Below the pieces are notes generated by a model. It saw only the letters and a program-made list of their open reading frames with translations, searched no databases and was not told the origin of the DNA. From Arenibacter certesii DSM 19833 (GTDB taxonomy: Bacteria; Bacteroidota; Bacteroidia; Flavobacteriales; Flavobacteriaceae), in contig NZ_AUCB01000036.1 in assembly GCF_000429545.1 (NCBI RefSeq), positions 1 to 51,822 of the forward strand: a DNA stretch of 51,822 nt, given 5' to 3'. A program made the position numbers and the translations under genes. Positions within the stretch are counted from its first letter, which is position 1; the number at the start of each line of letters is the position of its first letter. Shown here in pieces: positions 1 to 8,824 of the stretch.

Positions 1-1
1 A

Positions 2-148
2 AAGGACAAGGAACACTACCATCTGAAAAGGATAAGGGCCAGGACCAGGGCCACCGAGATCTTATGGATATTCTTCGGCATCCATACCGGCAACGCACTG
101 GAGATCGGCAGGCGGATGTCGGCCATGGCGCTGGAAAAAGCGGCATAG
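2..148 (+). mobile_element. Transposase C-terminal fragment (cut by window start)
   Basis: An open frame enters from the left edge and stops with TAG at 146-148, giving 48 codons that end RRMSAMALEKAA. Base composition here is about 53% GC, clearly above the neighbouring genes, which fits a mobile element. A second transposase, N-terminal only, starts at the far right edge in the same orientation and is also GC-rich. The two pieces may be opposite ends of two copies of one insertion sequence, but they do not overlap, so identity cannot be proved here. A frame at 64-249 on the same strand is only a shadow. The call as a transposase end rests on composition, the right-end partner and a basic, short C-terminus. 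Confidence 0.6.
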
Positions 149-407
149 GGACTAGCGATCCGAAACTTCGATGGGAAAGGTATGCCAGAACCTCACTAAA
201 ACGACCAAAAAGCCCTCTTAAACCGGACGAAAATCCACTTCGAAAATAAACCATAAAAAAAATCCCGGAAACATCGATGTTCCAGGATTCGTTCTGTCCA
301 GTTTTTAGTGAAAATCGGCCTACTCCCGAATATCCCTTTTTATTGTTTATTTATTCTAAGACTTTTAGGATCCTTACTATAAGGTTAGGTTTAGCCTTTT
401 ATTAAAG
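149..407. other. IS tail and non-coding spacer
   Basis: This stretch lies between the transposase stop and the ferritin stop. It contains a strong hairpin at 261-289 and otherwise AT-rich sequence without a credible gene. The end of the insertion sequence must lie somewhere here, but no second end is available to define the inverted repeat. Confidence 0.5.
254..289 (-). terminator. Hairpin with T-run on the - strand
   Basis: The arms AATCCcGGA and TCCaGGATT enclose a self-complementary ACATCGATGT core (261-289). Read on the - strand the stem is followed by a run of eight T. This fits a rho-independent terminator for the leftward ferritin gene about 120 bases upstream, although it may also belong to the end of the insertion sequence. 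Confidence 0.5.
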
Positions 408-923
408 TTATTCTCCTCTTGTAATACGCTCATCAATTAACTTTAAGGCAATGCCGTCTCTCCCCATTAACTCGAAAAGATCTAAAATATTTCTAAGCGA
501 CTTTTCTTCTTCTAGTTGTTCTTGAACAAACCACTGAAGGAAATTTTCCACCACATAATCCTGATCGTTTCTCGCTGTGGCCAAAATTTTGTGAATGGAT
601 TTGGTCACCATGATTTCATGATCCAAAGCGTTTTCAAAAACCTCTTCTAAATTGGAAAAATCATGATTTATATTCTCTACAGTAGGAGAGATGGCAATGC
701 CTCCAGAATCTGCGATAAATTTGAATATTTTCATCATGTGATCTCTTTCCTCCGCAGATTGCGCATAGAAAAACTCGGCACTATTGGTATACGCATTTTG
801 GTCGCACCATGAGGCCATGGCTAAATACGTGGCAGAAGCATGGGCCTCTAGCTTTATCTGATTATTGAGTAGGTCCATACTACTGACCTTTATACTCATT
901 TGTTGTCTTGCAATATCTTTCAT
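408..923 (-). CDS. ftnA: Bacterial non-haem ferritin
   Basis: Iron storage protein that forms a 24-subunit shell and oxidises Fe(II) at a di-iron ferroxidase centre in the cytoplasm. The 171-residue product aligns with E. coli FtnA with a constant offset of nine residues. All ferroxidase ligands are present: E26, Y33, E59, H62, E103, Q136 and E139. The offset means a nine-residue N-terminal extension; initiation at M9 would give the usual family length, so the start is uncertain between M1 (ATG at 923) and M9. The leader before M1 is A-rich, as is usual in Bacteroidetes. The gene stands alone, with a candidate terminator at 254-289. Confidence 0.95.
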   Translation of the reverse strand: MKDIARQQMSIKVSSMDLLNNQIKLEAHASATYLAMASWCDQNAYTNSAEFFYAQSAEERDHMMKIFKFIADSGGIAISPTVENINHDFSNLEEVFENALDHEIMVTKSIHKILATARNDQDYVVENFLQWFVQEQLEEEKSLRNILDLFELMGRDGIALKLIDERITRGE

Positions 924-1105
924 CTTTTTATATTTTATTTATTATGTGTTGTTTTTTTGTGGAAACATATTAGTTTGTAGGTCCAACACGTAATGATACC
1001 TACATAACTTCTCCTCATTTTTTATAAAGGTATTGAAATTGAAATTGAAAAAAGAATGGAAGTGCCAATATGTAATTGGACTTAGACTGCTTTTAAATTA
1101 ATGGC

Positions 1106-1426
1106 TTAATAAACGGCCTTTGCATTTTCTGAGGATATGCCCAAAAGTGCAAATCCGTAACATACTAAATTCTTAAGATCTAAAATTTCGAGGGTGTTCA
1201 GTAAAAACAAATGTTCTTTGTTGCAGAGCATTAATAATTCAAAGCCGTGTTTGTTAAGATCTGCATCAAAATGGGTCTCTATAGCAATTGAATTTACTTT
1301 TTGACGTAGCGCTAGCAGTTGACAAAAAGATAGCTTAACTACCTTTTGGCCAAAATCAATATAAAAATACCTATCCGTGTTGGATTGATATAAAGTGTAA
1401 AATTTAGATTGATATACTGAAGTCAT
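1106..1426 (-). CDS. Small conserved-looking protein of unknown function
   Basis: A 106-residue protein starting MTSVYQSKFYTLYQ. The frame can be extended three codons to a TTG at 1435, but the ATG at 1424-1426 is the more natural start. It has no signal peptide or membrane segment. It shows a pattern YFYIDFG..VVKLSFCQLLALRQKV followed by a second alpha/beta half, like small single-domain proteins common in flavobacteria, but I do not recognise the family. Two cysteines (in SFCQL and MLCNK) are present without a CxxC motif. It lies between ferritin and an Lrp-type regulator on the same strand, about 40 bases from the regulator's stop, so it could be co-transcribed with that gene. No function is inferred. 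Confidence 0.7.
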   Translation of the reverse strand: MTSVYQSKFYTLYQSNTDRYFYIDFGQKVVKLSFCQLLALRQKVNSIAIETHFDADLNKHGFELLMLCNKEHLFLLNTLEILDLKNLVCYGFALLGISSENAKAVY

Positions 1427-1466
1427 TGAGGGCAAAATTAATGCTTATTTAGATTCAATCCAAACA

Positions 1467-1937
1467 TTAAATACTAATTTGACGGTCTATTTGTTGGTTA
1501 AGGGAAATAAAGGTTTCTGTTCGTGATACACCATCTATTTGCTGAATATGCTTATTTAGTACGTGCATTAAGTGCTCATTGTCCCTGCAGAGTACTTTTA
1601 TTAAGATAGACCAGTTCCCTGTAGTATAGTGACATTCCAGTACTTCTGGGATTTTTGCCAATTCCTTTACTGCCACAGGATTGCTCATTGCCTTGTCCAA
1701 ATAGATGCCAATATAGGCCATAGTGGTGTATCCCAAAATCTTTGGATTTATTATGAATTTTGATCCCGAAATTAAGCCAGAAGCCTCCAATTTGCGCAAG
1801 CGTTGATGGATGGCCGCTCCGGAAATACCTATATTTCTTGCTATTTCTAGTACGGGCTTTCTAGCGTCCTCCATAAGAAATCTTAGGATTTCCTTGTCAA
1901 TTCCGTCTATTTTGATGTTTTCACCAGTAGATTTCAT
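1467..1937 (-). CDS. Lrp/AsnC family transcriptional regulator
   Basis: A 156-residue regulator of the feast/famine type. Residues about 10-60 form the AsnC winged helix-turn-helix (DKEILRFLMEDARKPVLEIA, then GISGAAIHQRLRKLEASGLI). The rest is the RAM ligand-binding/oligomerisation domain with the usual GYTTMAYIGIYL and ECHYTTGNWSILIKV strands. These proteins normally form dimers to octamers and respond to an amino acid. It is transcribed in the same direction as, and 84 bases after, a saccharopine dehydrogenase-like gene. The natural inference is that it senses lysine or a related amino acid and controls that neighbour, but no operator could be assigned. Confidence 0.92.
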   Translation of the reverse strand: MKSTGENIKIDGIDKEILRFLMEDARKPVLEIARNIGISGAAIHQRLRKLEASGLISGSKFIINPKILGYTTMAYIGIYLDKAMSNPVAVKELAKIPEVLECHYTTGNWSILIKVLCRDNEHLMHVLNKHIQQIDGVSRTETFISLNQQIDRQISI

Positions 1938-2021
1938 TTTTTGGTTTCATATTTTACCCTAAAGATACCAAAATAGTTTCAGTTCATAACGTTGCTTTAG
2001 CTGCTTTGGTGAAATCGCAAA

Positions 2022-3386
2022 TTAAACGTTTGGATTATAGCCAAGGTAGGGCACCTTAAATTCCTTAAATTGAATTCCAAAATTCTCGAGCTCTTTTAAG
2101 ATGGGTTCGTAGACTTCTTTTTTGATTGGAATCTGTACTCCTGGGGTAGTAATTTTTTTGTTTAAAATAAATAAAGTGGCAATAGCTACAGGTAATCCAA
2201 CCGTTTTGGCCATTGCTGTATGGGTTCTGTTTTCGCCAATCACTACCATATTAGAATCTATTTGTTCTTTTTTGCCATTAAGTAGGTAACCAAATTTGTG
2301 GTACATAACAATCATATCCTTGTCTTGGTCCCCAAGGATCCAGCTATCTTCTAGGATCTGTTGTAATATTTGGGCCGGCGTGGCCTTTTTAAGGGTGATC
2401 TTTTTGTTATCATCAAATAGGTTGAGTTCCTTAAGTTTGTCCCACATTATATCATCTTGGTCGATTTTTAAGTAATGGCGCATTTTTAATTCTACACTAT
2501 CGGTGGGGGAATAGGAAAGGAATAAATTCACGAATTCTCTGTAAGACATGCCTTCTGAGTTTTCTATAGGATAGCTGTCATCCGTCATTCCCATCTGAAC
2601 AAACATATTCCACGCTTTGGAAAAGCCTACCCTTCTTATGGTTCCCCTATATAAGGTAAGCGCATCCTGTAATCCATAGGCTTCTCTGTATTTTAGAGAG
2701 TCTCTATTGGCATATGCTTCAAACTTACCGTGACCTTCAACATCTAAGAATTCTGTTCGCCTAAACAACTTGTGATATGGAATATATTTATAAGTGCCTT
2801 CTTGGAAAAATTTCGCGGCGCCACCCTGTCCGGCAAGAACTACGTTTCTGGGATTCCATGTAAATTTATAGTTCCATAGATTGTTATCGCTTTGTGGGGC
2901 AACAAGTCCTCCAGTAAAAGATTCGAATAAAATTAATTTGCCTCCCTTCTTCCTAATTTTGTCTATTGCCTGCATGGCGCTCATGTGATCTATTCCAGGA
3001 TCAACGCCAATTTCATTCATAAACACCAGCCCATGCTCTTTCGCTTTTCCATCCAAGGCTTGGATCTGTTCACTAACATAAGAGGCAGTGACCAAATGCT
3101 TTCTGTGTTCAATACAATCTCTGGCTACATTGATATGTAGATGTGCGGGCAACATGGAAATTACAATATCAGAAGACTTTATAACTTCTTTCCTTTCGGT
3201 CTCATTAAATATGTCTAGCTTAATAATGCTGCATGCTTTATGTTGCTTAATTCTGTTGGGCAACATATCTGGAAACAAATCACAAATGCTGAGGTGAAGC
3301 TTTTCTTCTTCCGATTTTTCCAGTAAATAATCGAGTAAATATGATGTGGATTTTCCTGCACCTAAGATTACTATTTTTCGCAACAT
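2022..3386 (-). CDS. Saccharopine dehydrogenase family protein
   Basis: A 454-residue NAD(P)-binding enzyme. The N-terminus MLRKIVILGAGKSTSYLLDY is a Rossmann dinucleotide fold; the central part carries the conserved NEIGVDPGIDHMSAM segment and a C-terminal substrate domain (saccharopine dehydrogenase C-terminal type). Full length compared with LYS9-like saccharopine reductases. The enzyme would interconvert saccharopine with glutamate and aminoadipate semialdehyde, a step of lysine degradation in bacteria that have the pathway. The lysine-ketoglutarate reductase partner is not in the window, so the substrate is inferred. The downstream Lrp/AsnC gene supports an amino-acid role. The start ATG faces the divergent DUF423 gene across 78 bases. 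Confidence 0.88.
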   Translation of the reverse strand: MLRKIVILGAGKSTSYLLDYLLEKSEEEKLHLSICDLFPDMLPNRIKQHKACSIIKLDIFNETERKEVIKSSDIVISMLPAHLHINVARDCIEHRKHLVTASYVSEQIQALDGKAKEHGLVFMNEIGVDPGIDHMSAMQAIDKIRKKGGKLILFESFTGGLVAPQSDNNLWNYKFTWNPRNVVLAGQGGAAKFFQEGTYKYIPYHKLFRRTEFLDVEGHGKFEAYANRDSLKYREAYGLQDALTLYRGTIRRVGFSKAWNMFVQMGMTDDSYPIENSEGMSYREFVNLFLSYSPTDSVELKMRHYLKIDQDDIMWDKLKELNLFDDNKKITLKKATPAQILQQILEDSWILGDQDKDMIVMYHKFGYLLNGKKEQIDSNMVVIGENRTHTAMAKTVGLPVAIATLFILNKKITTPGVQIPIKKEVYEPILKELENFGIQFKEFKVPYLGYNPNV

Positions 3387-3433
3387 GTGTAATTTTACTT
3401 TCTGATTAGACAGTTACTAAGGTATCAAAATGT

Positions 3434-3441
3434 TATATTTG
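3434..3441 (+). promoter_or_regulatory. TAnnTTTG -7 promoter element before the DUF423 gene
   Basis: TATATTTG matches the Bacteroidetes -7 consensus exactly and lies 23 bases before the ATG at 3465. A convincing -33 TTTG is not seen. It sits in the short divergent spacer shared with the saccharopine dehydrogenase gene. Confidence 0.55.
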
Positions 3442-3464
3442 TAAAAAATATGTTAACATAAGTT

Positions 3465-3857
3465 ATGAACAAAACAATACTATGTGCTGGGGTATTTTTT
3501 GGGGCAACAGCCGTAATGCTTGGTGCATTCGGAGCTCATGGCCTCACAAACTTGGTGGGTTCCAAAGCAGTCGATTCTTTTACTACAGGGGTTCAATACC
3601 AAATGTTTCATGCTTTTTTTCTATTAATATTAGGGGGGATAAATTTCTTGTCAGTTAAGCAGAAAAAAATAATCTCCTATTTTATTGTTCTAGGAATTTT
3701 TTGTTTTTCTTTCTCCATATACCTATTGGCAACAAATGAGCTAACGGGGTTCGACTTTACTCAAATTGCGCTTGTAACTCCTTTTGGAGGATTGTTGCTT
3801 ATTATTGGTTGGGTGCTTTTAGGCGTTGCAATATTGAAAAATAAAAACCCCGAATAA
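3465..3857 (+). CDS. DUF423 family integral membrane protein
   Basis: A 130-residue hydrophobic protein of the DUF423 (YgdD-like) family. It shows four predicted membrane helices: about 5-25, containing the family signature GAFGAHGL; 45-62; 69-88; and 102-123. The motif MLGAFGAHG followed by F.TGVQYQMFHAF is diagnostic. Biochemical function of the family is not established. It precedes the PEP carboxykinase gene by 56 bases on the same strand and may share its transcript, although the spacer is AT-rich and could hold a separate promoter. Confidence 0.9.
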   Translation: MNKTILCAGVFFGATAVMLGAFGAHGLTNLVGSKAVDSFTTGVQYQMFHAFFLLILGGINFLSVKQKKIISYFIVLGIFCFSFSIYLLATNELTGFDFTQIALVTPFGGLLLIIGWVLLGVAILKNKNPE

Positions 3858-3913
3858 GTTGCATTATTGTTAATATAATTAAATTATTTATAGATAATTA
3901 AAACTCAATTATT

Positions 3914-5530
3914 ATGGCTTCATCTACTTCATCTACGAAATCGATTTCGTTAAAACAGTATGGATTGAAAAGGAGTATTATCCACTATCAATTACCTCCT
4001 TCAGATTTACATCGGATTACCGTAGAAAAAGGGTTGGGCGTAACTTCCTCAACTGGCGCGCTCGCTATAAATACCGGTGAATTTACTGGCAGGTCACCTA
4101 TGGACAGATTTATTGTTAAGGATTCAATTACCGAAGATAAGGTTTGGTGGGGAAGTGTTAATATTCCTTTTGAAGCCAACAAGTTTGATGCGCTTTATGA
4201 TAAAGTGATCAATTACTTGGACGAGAAGGAACTCTATGTGAGAGATTGCTTTGCTTGTGCCGATGATGATTACAAAATGAATATTAGGGTAATTAACGAA
4301 TACCCATGGTCCAATATGTTCGCGTATAATATGTTTTTAAGGCCAACAAAAGAAGAATTGCTAGGTTTTGAGCCGGAATGGACAGTGATAAACGCCCCTG
4401 GTTTTATGGCTGATAGTGACGTAGATGGAACAAGACAGCATAATTTTGCCATCTTAAACTTCAGTAAAAAAATAGCCCTTATTGGAGGGACTGGTTATAC
4501 TGGAGAAATTAAAAAAGGAATATTTTCTGCTTTAAACTTTATTCTTCCCGTCTATAAAAACTGCCTGCCAATGCACTGTTCTGCCAATGTTGGTGAGGAG
4601 GGAGAGACGGCTATCTTTTTTGGACTTTCCGGTACTGGGAAAACAACATTGTCTGCAGATCCACATAGGAAGTTAATTGGGGATGATGAGCATGGTTGGA
4701 CAAATGATAATACGGTATTTAATTTTGAAGGTGGATGTTATGCCAAGGTAATAAACCTTTGTGAAGAGAATGAACCCGAGATCTATGGTGCCATTAAAAA
4801 AGGGGCGCTTTTAGAAAATGTAATTTTGGATGCCAATGGAGTAGTAGATTATAAGGACACTTCAATAACGCAAAACACCAGGGTGAGCTATCCTATATAT
4901 AATATAGATAATATACAGGAACCTTCCATTGGTAAAAACCCAAAGAATATTTTTTTCCTAACAGCAGACGCCTTTGGGGTGCTGCCACCAATATCTAAGC
5001 TTACCCCTAGCCAAGCAGCTTATCATTTTATTTCCGGGTATACGGCCAAAGTTGCGGGAACCGAGGCTGGAGTAGTAGAGCCTGTTCCTAGTTTTTCAGC
5101 TTGTTTTGGGGCTCCGTTTATGCCCCTGCACCCTACCAAATACGCCGAAATGTTAAGTGCCAAGATGAAGGACTCGGGAGTGAACGTTTGGTTGGTGAAT
5201 ACAGGATGGACAGGAGGTCCTTACGGGGTGGGGACACGAATGAAGCTGAAATATACACGTGCTATGATCCATGCCGTTCTAAACGGAGATCTAGGATTGT
5301 ATTGTTATGATAAATACCATATTCATTCCGTATTTGGTGTGGCACAACCTAGGGAATGTCCCGGAGTGCCCACTAGTGTGCTTAGTCCACGGACTACTTG
5401 GAATGATGATGAGGCCTATTATAAGACAGCATTTAAATTGACCAATGCCTTTAGGGAGAATTTTAAGAAATTTGAATCTTATGCCAATGAGGAAATAAGA
5501 AGGGGAGGACCGCAACGGTACTCGTTCTAA
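3914..5530 (+). CDS. pckA: Phosphoenolpyruvate carboxykinase (ATP)
   Basis: Catalyses ATP-dependent decarboxylation and phosphorylation of oxaloacetate to phosphoenolpyruvate, the first committed step of gluconeogenesis, in the cytoplasm. The 538-residue length is normal for the ATP-type enzyme. Key motifs are intact: the substrate arginine region NTGEFTGRSPMDRF (53-66), HCSANVG (221-227), the P-loop GLSGTGKTTL (237-246), the kinase-2 metal site DDEHGW (257-262), FEGGCYAK (271-278) and the C-terminal TGWTGGPYG region. It ends at a strong hairpin terminator (5535-5564). Gluconeogenic capacity fits a bacterium growing on peptides and amino acids, as other genes here suggest. Confidence 0.98.
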   Translation: MASSTSSTKSISLKQYGLKRSIIHYQLPPSDLHRITVEKGLGVTSSTGALAINTGEFTGRSPMDRFIVKDSITEDKVWWGSVNIPFEANKFDALYDKVINYLDEKELYVRDCFACADDDYKMNIRVINEYPWSNMFAYNMFLRPTKEELLGFEPEWTVINAPGFMADSDVDGTRQHNFAILNFSKKIALIGGTGYTGEIKKGIFSALNFILPVYKNCLPMHCSANVGEEGETAIFFGLSGTGKTTLSADPHRKLIGDDEHGWTNDNTVFNFEGGCYAKVINLCEENEPEIYGAIKKGALLENVILDANGVVDYKDTSITQNTRVSYPIYNIDNIQEPSIGKNPKNIFFLTADAFGVLPPISKLTPSQAAYHFISGYTAKVAGTEAGVVEPVPSFSACFGAPFMPLHPTKYAEMLSAKMKDSGVNVWLVNTGWTGGPYGVGTRMKLKYTRAMIHAVLNGDLGLYCYDKYHIHSVFGVAQPRECPGVPTSVLSPRTTWNDDEAYYKTAFKLTNAFRENFKKFESYANEEIRRGGPQRYSF

Positions 5531-5534
5531 AAAT

Positions 5535-5564
5535 AAAAACCCGAGGGAAACCTCGGGTTTTATT
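5535..5564. terminator. Bidirectional rho-independent terminator
   Basis: An 11-base perfect stem (AAAACCCGAGG / CCTCGGGTTTT) with a GAAA tetraloop lies between the convergent pckA and hemD genes. T-runs flank it on both strands, so it can serve both genes. Confidence 0.9.
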
Positions 5565-5619
5565 ATGAATTTTGGTAAGAGCCACTACTGCATGTCCCTC
5601 GCATAGAAAATTGATGGCG

Positions 5620-6366
5620 CTACTTTTTATTCGCTGTATTAATATATTTCTGTAACGCCATAGTAATGGATGGAGTTTCAGGCGTAGGAGCCTGAATGTC
5701 TATCCTTAAACCAGCATCGGTAGCCGCCTTAATAGTAGAATTACCATAAACGGCAATTCTAGTGTTGTTCTGTTCAAAATCAGGGAAATTCTTTAAAAGA
5801 GATTCTATTCCTGAAGGGCTAAAGAAAACCAAAACGTCATAATAAACATCCCTTAAGTCAGAAAGATCACTAACTACCGTCTTGTAAAATATACCTCTAG
5901 TCCAGTTTAATCCTAAACTATCCAAGGTTTCGGGTACTATAGGTTTAAGCACATCTGAAGAGGGTAAAAGAAACTTCTCGTCCTTATACTTTTTTAGTAT
6001 AGGAGTAAGGTCAGGAAAATACATTTTACCTACATAGATTTTACGCTTCCTATAAACCACATATTTTTGAAGATAGTATGCAACTGCTTCAGACTGACAG
6101 AAATATTTCATAGAGTCTGGTACCTTGAACCTCATTTCGTCAGCAATCCTAAAAAAGTGATCTACAGCATTTCTACTGGTTAGTATGATAGCTGTATAAT
6201 TGTTAAGATCTATTTTTTGTTGCCTAACATTTTTAGCGTCTACTCCTTCCACATGGATAAAGGGCCGAAAGTCAACCTTTACTTTTTCCTTGTCTATAAT
6301 TCTGGAATATGGGGAGTTTTCTGTCTTGGGTTCTGGTTGCGAAACCAATATCGTTTTTACTTTCAT
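5620..6366 (-). CDS. hemD: Uroporphyrinogen-III synthase
   Basis: Cyclises hydroxymethylbilane to uroporphyrinogen III in haem and siroheme synthesis. The 248-residue protein has the two-domain HemD fold: an N-terminal half with YTAIILTSRNAVDHFF (about 58-73) and a C-terminal half with DVLVFFSPSGIESLL (about 179-193), followed by RIAVYGNSTIKAATDAGL and the terminal PTPETPSITMAL. These conserved segments identify the family despite its low overall conservation. Its ATG overlaps the stop of the DUF4271 gene by four bases (ATGA), so the two are translationally coupled. It shares a bidirectional terminator with pckA. Other haem genes are not in the window. Confidence 0.92.
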   Translation of the reverse strand: MKVKTILVSQPEPKTENSPYSRIIDKEKVKVDFRPFIHVEGVDAKNVRQQKIDLNNYTAIILTSRNAVDHFFRIADEMRFKVPDSMKYFCQSEAVAYYLQKYVVYRKRKIYVGKMYFPDLTPILKKYKDEKFLLPSSDVLKPIVPETLDSLGLNWTRGIFYKTVVSDLSDLRDVYYDVLVFFSPSGIESLLKNFPDFEQNNTRIAVYGNSTIKAATDAGLRIDIQAPTPETPSITMALQKYINTANKK

Positions 6367-7028
6367 AAGCTACGTTCTAACAAGTATGTTCCAATCAAAA
6401 TTACTGGTGCTACTTCTAGAGCGCAAAGATACAAAATAAAATAGACAAAATTGCTGGTAATGAATTTTCTATGACTTTTCAAAGTTGTGAACCAGCCAAT
6501 GCCATTAATGAGGAGAATCAATAAACTTCCTATCAAAATAACAACTTTAGACTCAGGATATACAAAATTTAATATTAAATTGGCAATCAACATTACAACA
6601 CCGCTGTAATTAAAATAGGAGATTTTTTTAAATACAATTTCGGAAATGGTCTGTTCGGAATTAAAGATAAAACCGTTAGCTAGTTGGAAAAATAGTTTTA
6701 CAGTTAAAACTAGGGATAAGCCAAGTAAAAGGGTTCCGTAAGTTTCTAACTCATATTTTTCTATGGGAGCAAAAAAACTTTCGTTAATAAAAAAAATAAA
6801 GAGTGAGAGATTAAGGGCTTGGAAAATGGAGAGAAGTATATTGAACCAATTAAAAACCTTATCTTTTTTGTTGTACATAAAAATGTACTTATTATTAAAA
6901 GGAAGAATAATAAAGTCCAGAAACCTGCTGTAAAATAAATTTTTAGCAAGAACTATTAACAGTATGCTAGAGAATAAAATTATGCTTATCCAATCAGCAG
7001 TAGTCGGATTTCTTAATATGGCTTCCAT
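6363..7028 (-). CDS. DUF4271 multi-pass membrane protein
   Basis: A 221-residue protein with about six hydrophobic segments and few charged residues between them, resembling the Bacteroidetes family DUF4271, which commonly lies directly before hemD. It starts within the last 16 bases of the GT39 gene and ends in a four-base overlap with hemD, so three genes form one tight leftward operon. Function is unknown. The recurring pairing with hemD suggests a link to haem or the cell envelope, but that is only inference from gene order. Confidence 0.8.
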   Translation of the reverse strand: MEAILRNPTTADWISIILFSSILLIVLAKNLFYSRFLDFIILPFNNKYIFMYNKKDKVFNWFNILLSIFQALNLSLFIFFINESFFAPIEKYELETYGTLLLGLSLVLTVKLFFQLANGFIFNSEQTISEIVFKKISYFNYSGVVMLIANLILNFVYPESKVVILIGSLLILLINGIGWFTTLKSHRKFITSNFVYFILYLCALEVAPVILIGTYLLERSL

Positions 7029-8695
7029 GTTTCCAGCATTATATTTTGGCCGTTATATCCTAAATATAGGCCATTTTCAGAAACCCCCATCCTTATGTAG
7101 GCAGCGTCATTCGACTTTGGTTTCGGAATAGTTAATTTAAAGTCTGTTGTGTCTTTCTGTTTAAGCTTTGTCACTTTGGAGTCTTTTGGCTTAACGTCAA
7201 CAAATGTAGTTTCTATAACACGCTTGTATCGATTCAAAAATGTTGCCCCAAACCTAAGCTTTTTTAGATCGATATCTTGCCTATAAGGATTGTAAACCTT
7301 TAAAGTTATGGCTGTGCTATCTTTTAGGGAGATTTTTTTTTGTGGGATTATGCATTGTAGTTTTCTAAAAGATTCAAAATCATCCATGTACTTGCCTTTG
7401 TAATGCTCTCCCTTGGCACCAATGAATTGGAGGTCACTCTCCTTTAAATATCTAGAAACGTACAATATGCGTTTATGTTGTACCTCCTTCTCTGATTTAT
7501 CAAGGGAATATTGATTTAATCGATATTGAGTATTGTTAAAGGAATAGGAAGGTTTACCTGTGTAAAAGGCATAAACTGCTGCGTTCCCATAAGAGTTTTC
7601 AAAAACAACTGGAATATCCCCAACTTGCTTAAGTAAATACTTTGTCCAGCTTTTATTAAAATGAGTTTCAAAAGGTATAGGTAACACCGATCCCGTAACC
7701 AACCATATTCTAAGAAACAGTAAAATACCAATATTAACTATCCCCAGACGTAAGACCCAACTCCTTGTCCTAGGATGGTCTATTAGGTAATTAAAAGTGA
7801 CAATAATCAAAGGGATACTTATTGCTACCAACCACTGAGCCTGCACCTTTCTAACAAAACTGCTAATAAAAAAGAAAAGAATAAACCCATAGGTAAAAAA
7901 CACCAACGCTTTGATAAACTGATCCTTAATATTAGTTTTTATTAAAGTATAGTAGACCCAAGGAAAAAGTAATCCGAAAAGCGCTATTAGATTAAGGAGA
8001 TACCCTAGCGTAAAATCCACGAAATTATAAGGGCTTGTCGGTCTATCCACAAGGTGGTAGCCAAGGCTTATGAAATCGTTGTTAAACAACCATAGCAGAT
8101 GCGGAACATAGCATATAAGTGCAATAGCTACGGAAAGCCAAGCATATTTGTTAAGGATCAAATTTATATTGGATAGAAGTACAAACAAAATAATCAGTAA
8201 GGCGTGGTATTTACTATACATCATAGCAGCCATAAAAAGCCCTAACAAAACCGAATTTAATAGCGTATTTTTGTTAATAAAGCGTTTATAGACGAAGAGG
8301 AATAGGGTGGTGAAAAATAACAAGGGTGTATCTGGTAGGGTAAAGAATCCATAGGCTTGCATTAGTGTTAATGCAAAAAAGAGTACACAATAATGCAAGG
8401 TGTATTTTTCTTTTTTGGTATGGTCTATCAACCACCAAATAAATAGCATGCTTAGGGAATATAGGATACAACTTATAATCCTAACCCCTAGTTCTCCACC
8501 AAAAATAGAACTTCCCACTCCAATCATCCAGGCAACCATCGGAGGATGGTCAAAATAGCCCCAAGCTATATTTTGAGAATAATACCAGTAGTAGGCCTCA
8601 TCCAATAATAACTCTGTAGTTATACTCTGTACCATATTCAGCGCAAAAGTTAACGCTATGAAAAACAGAAGAATTTTAGGAGTTTTTAGATGCAT
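7013..8695 (-). CDS. GT39/ArnT-type membrane glycosyltransferase
   Basis: Predicted polyprenyl-phosphate-sugar-dependent glycosyltransferase of the PMT/ArnT superfamily in the inner membrane. The N-terminus carries a membrane helix and then LLLDEAYYWYYSQNIAWGYF with DHPPMVAW, the GT39 signature in which the acidic residue of the first periplasmic loop is catalytic. About a dozen membrane helices fill the first 340 residues; the last 200 residues form a soluble domain. The longest frame begins with TTG at 8716; I chose the ATG at 8695 (MHLKTPKILLFF), which gives 560 residues and puts the membrane helix near the start. The divergent neighbour is a polyprenyl-phosphate mannose synthase-like GT2, a plausible donor supplier. 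The acceptor (protein or lipid) is unknown. Confidence 0.85.
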   Translation of the reverse strand: MHLKTPKILLFFIALTFALNMVQSITTELLLDEAYYWYYSQNIAWGYFDHPPMVAWMIGVGSSIFGGELGVRIISCILYSLSMLFIWWLIDHTKKEKYTLHYCVLFFALTLMQAYGFFTLPDTPLLFFTTLFLFVYKRFINKNTLLNSVLLGLFMAAMMYSKYHALLIILFVLLSNINLILNKYAWLSVAIALICYVPHLLWLFNNDFISLGYHLVDRPTSPYNFVDFTLGYLLNLIALFGLLFPWVYYTLIKTNIKDQFIKALVFFTYGFILFFFISSFVRKVQAQWLVAISIPLIIVTFNYLIDHPRTRSWVLRLGIVNIGILLFLRIWLVTGSVLPIPFETHFNKSWTKYLLKQVGDIPVVFENSYGNAAVYAFYTGKPSYSFNNTQYRLNQYSLDKSEKEVQHKRILYVSRYLKESDLQFIGAKGEHYKGKYMDDFESFRKLQCIIPQKKISLKDSTAITLKVYNPYRQDIDLKKLRFGATFLNRYKRVIETTFVDVKPKDSKVTKLKQKDTTDFKLTIPKPKSNDAAYIRMGVSENGLYLGYNGQNIMLETWKPY

Positions 8696-8824
8696 TGGAT
8701 GTGGTTTCCGAAACAAAATTACAAATTATAAAAAGACACTAAAGTTTAAAAATATCATAAATAGGGCCCGATGTTTCCCTACGGATTTTAAAATACTATT
8801 TTTGCTAAAAATGGAATTACCTAG

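Noticed and set aside
64..249. 61-residue + frame at the left edge
   Set aside because: It overlaps the transposase C-terminus in another frame, has no recognisable domain and no signal; it is a shadow in GC-rich DNA.
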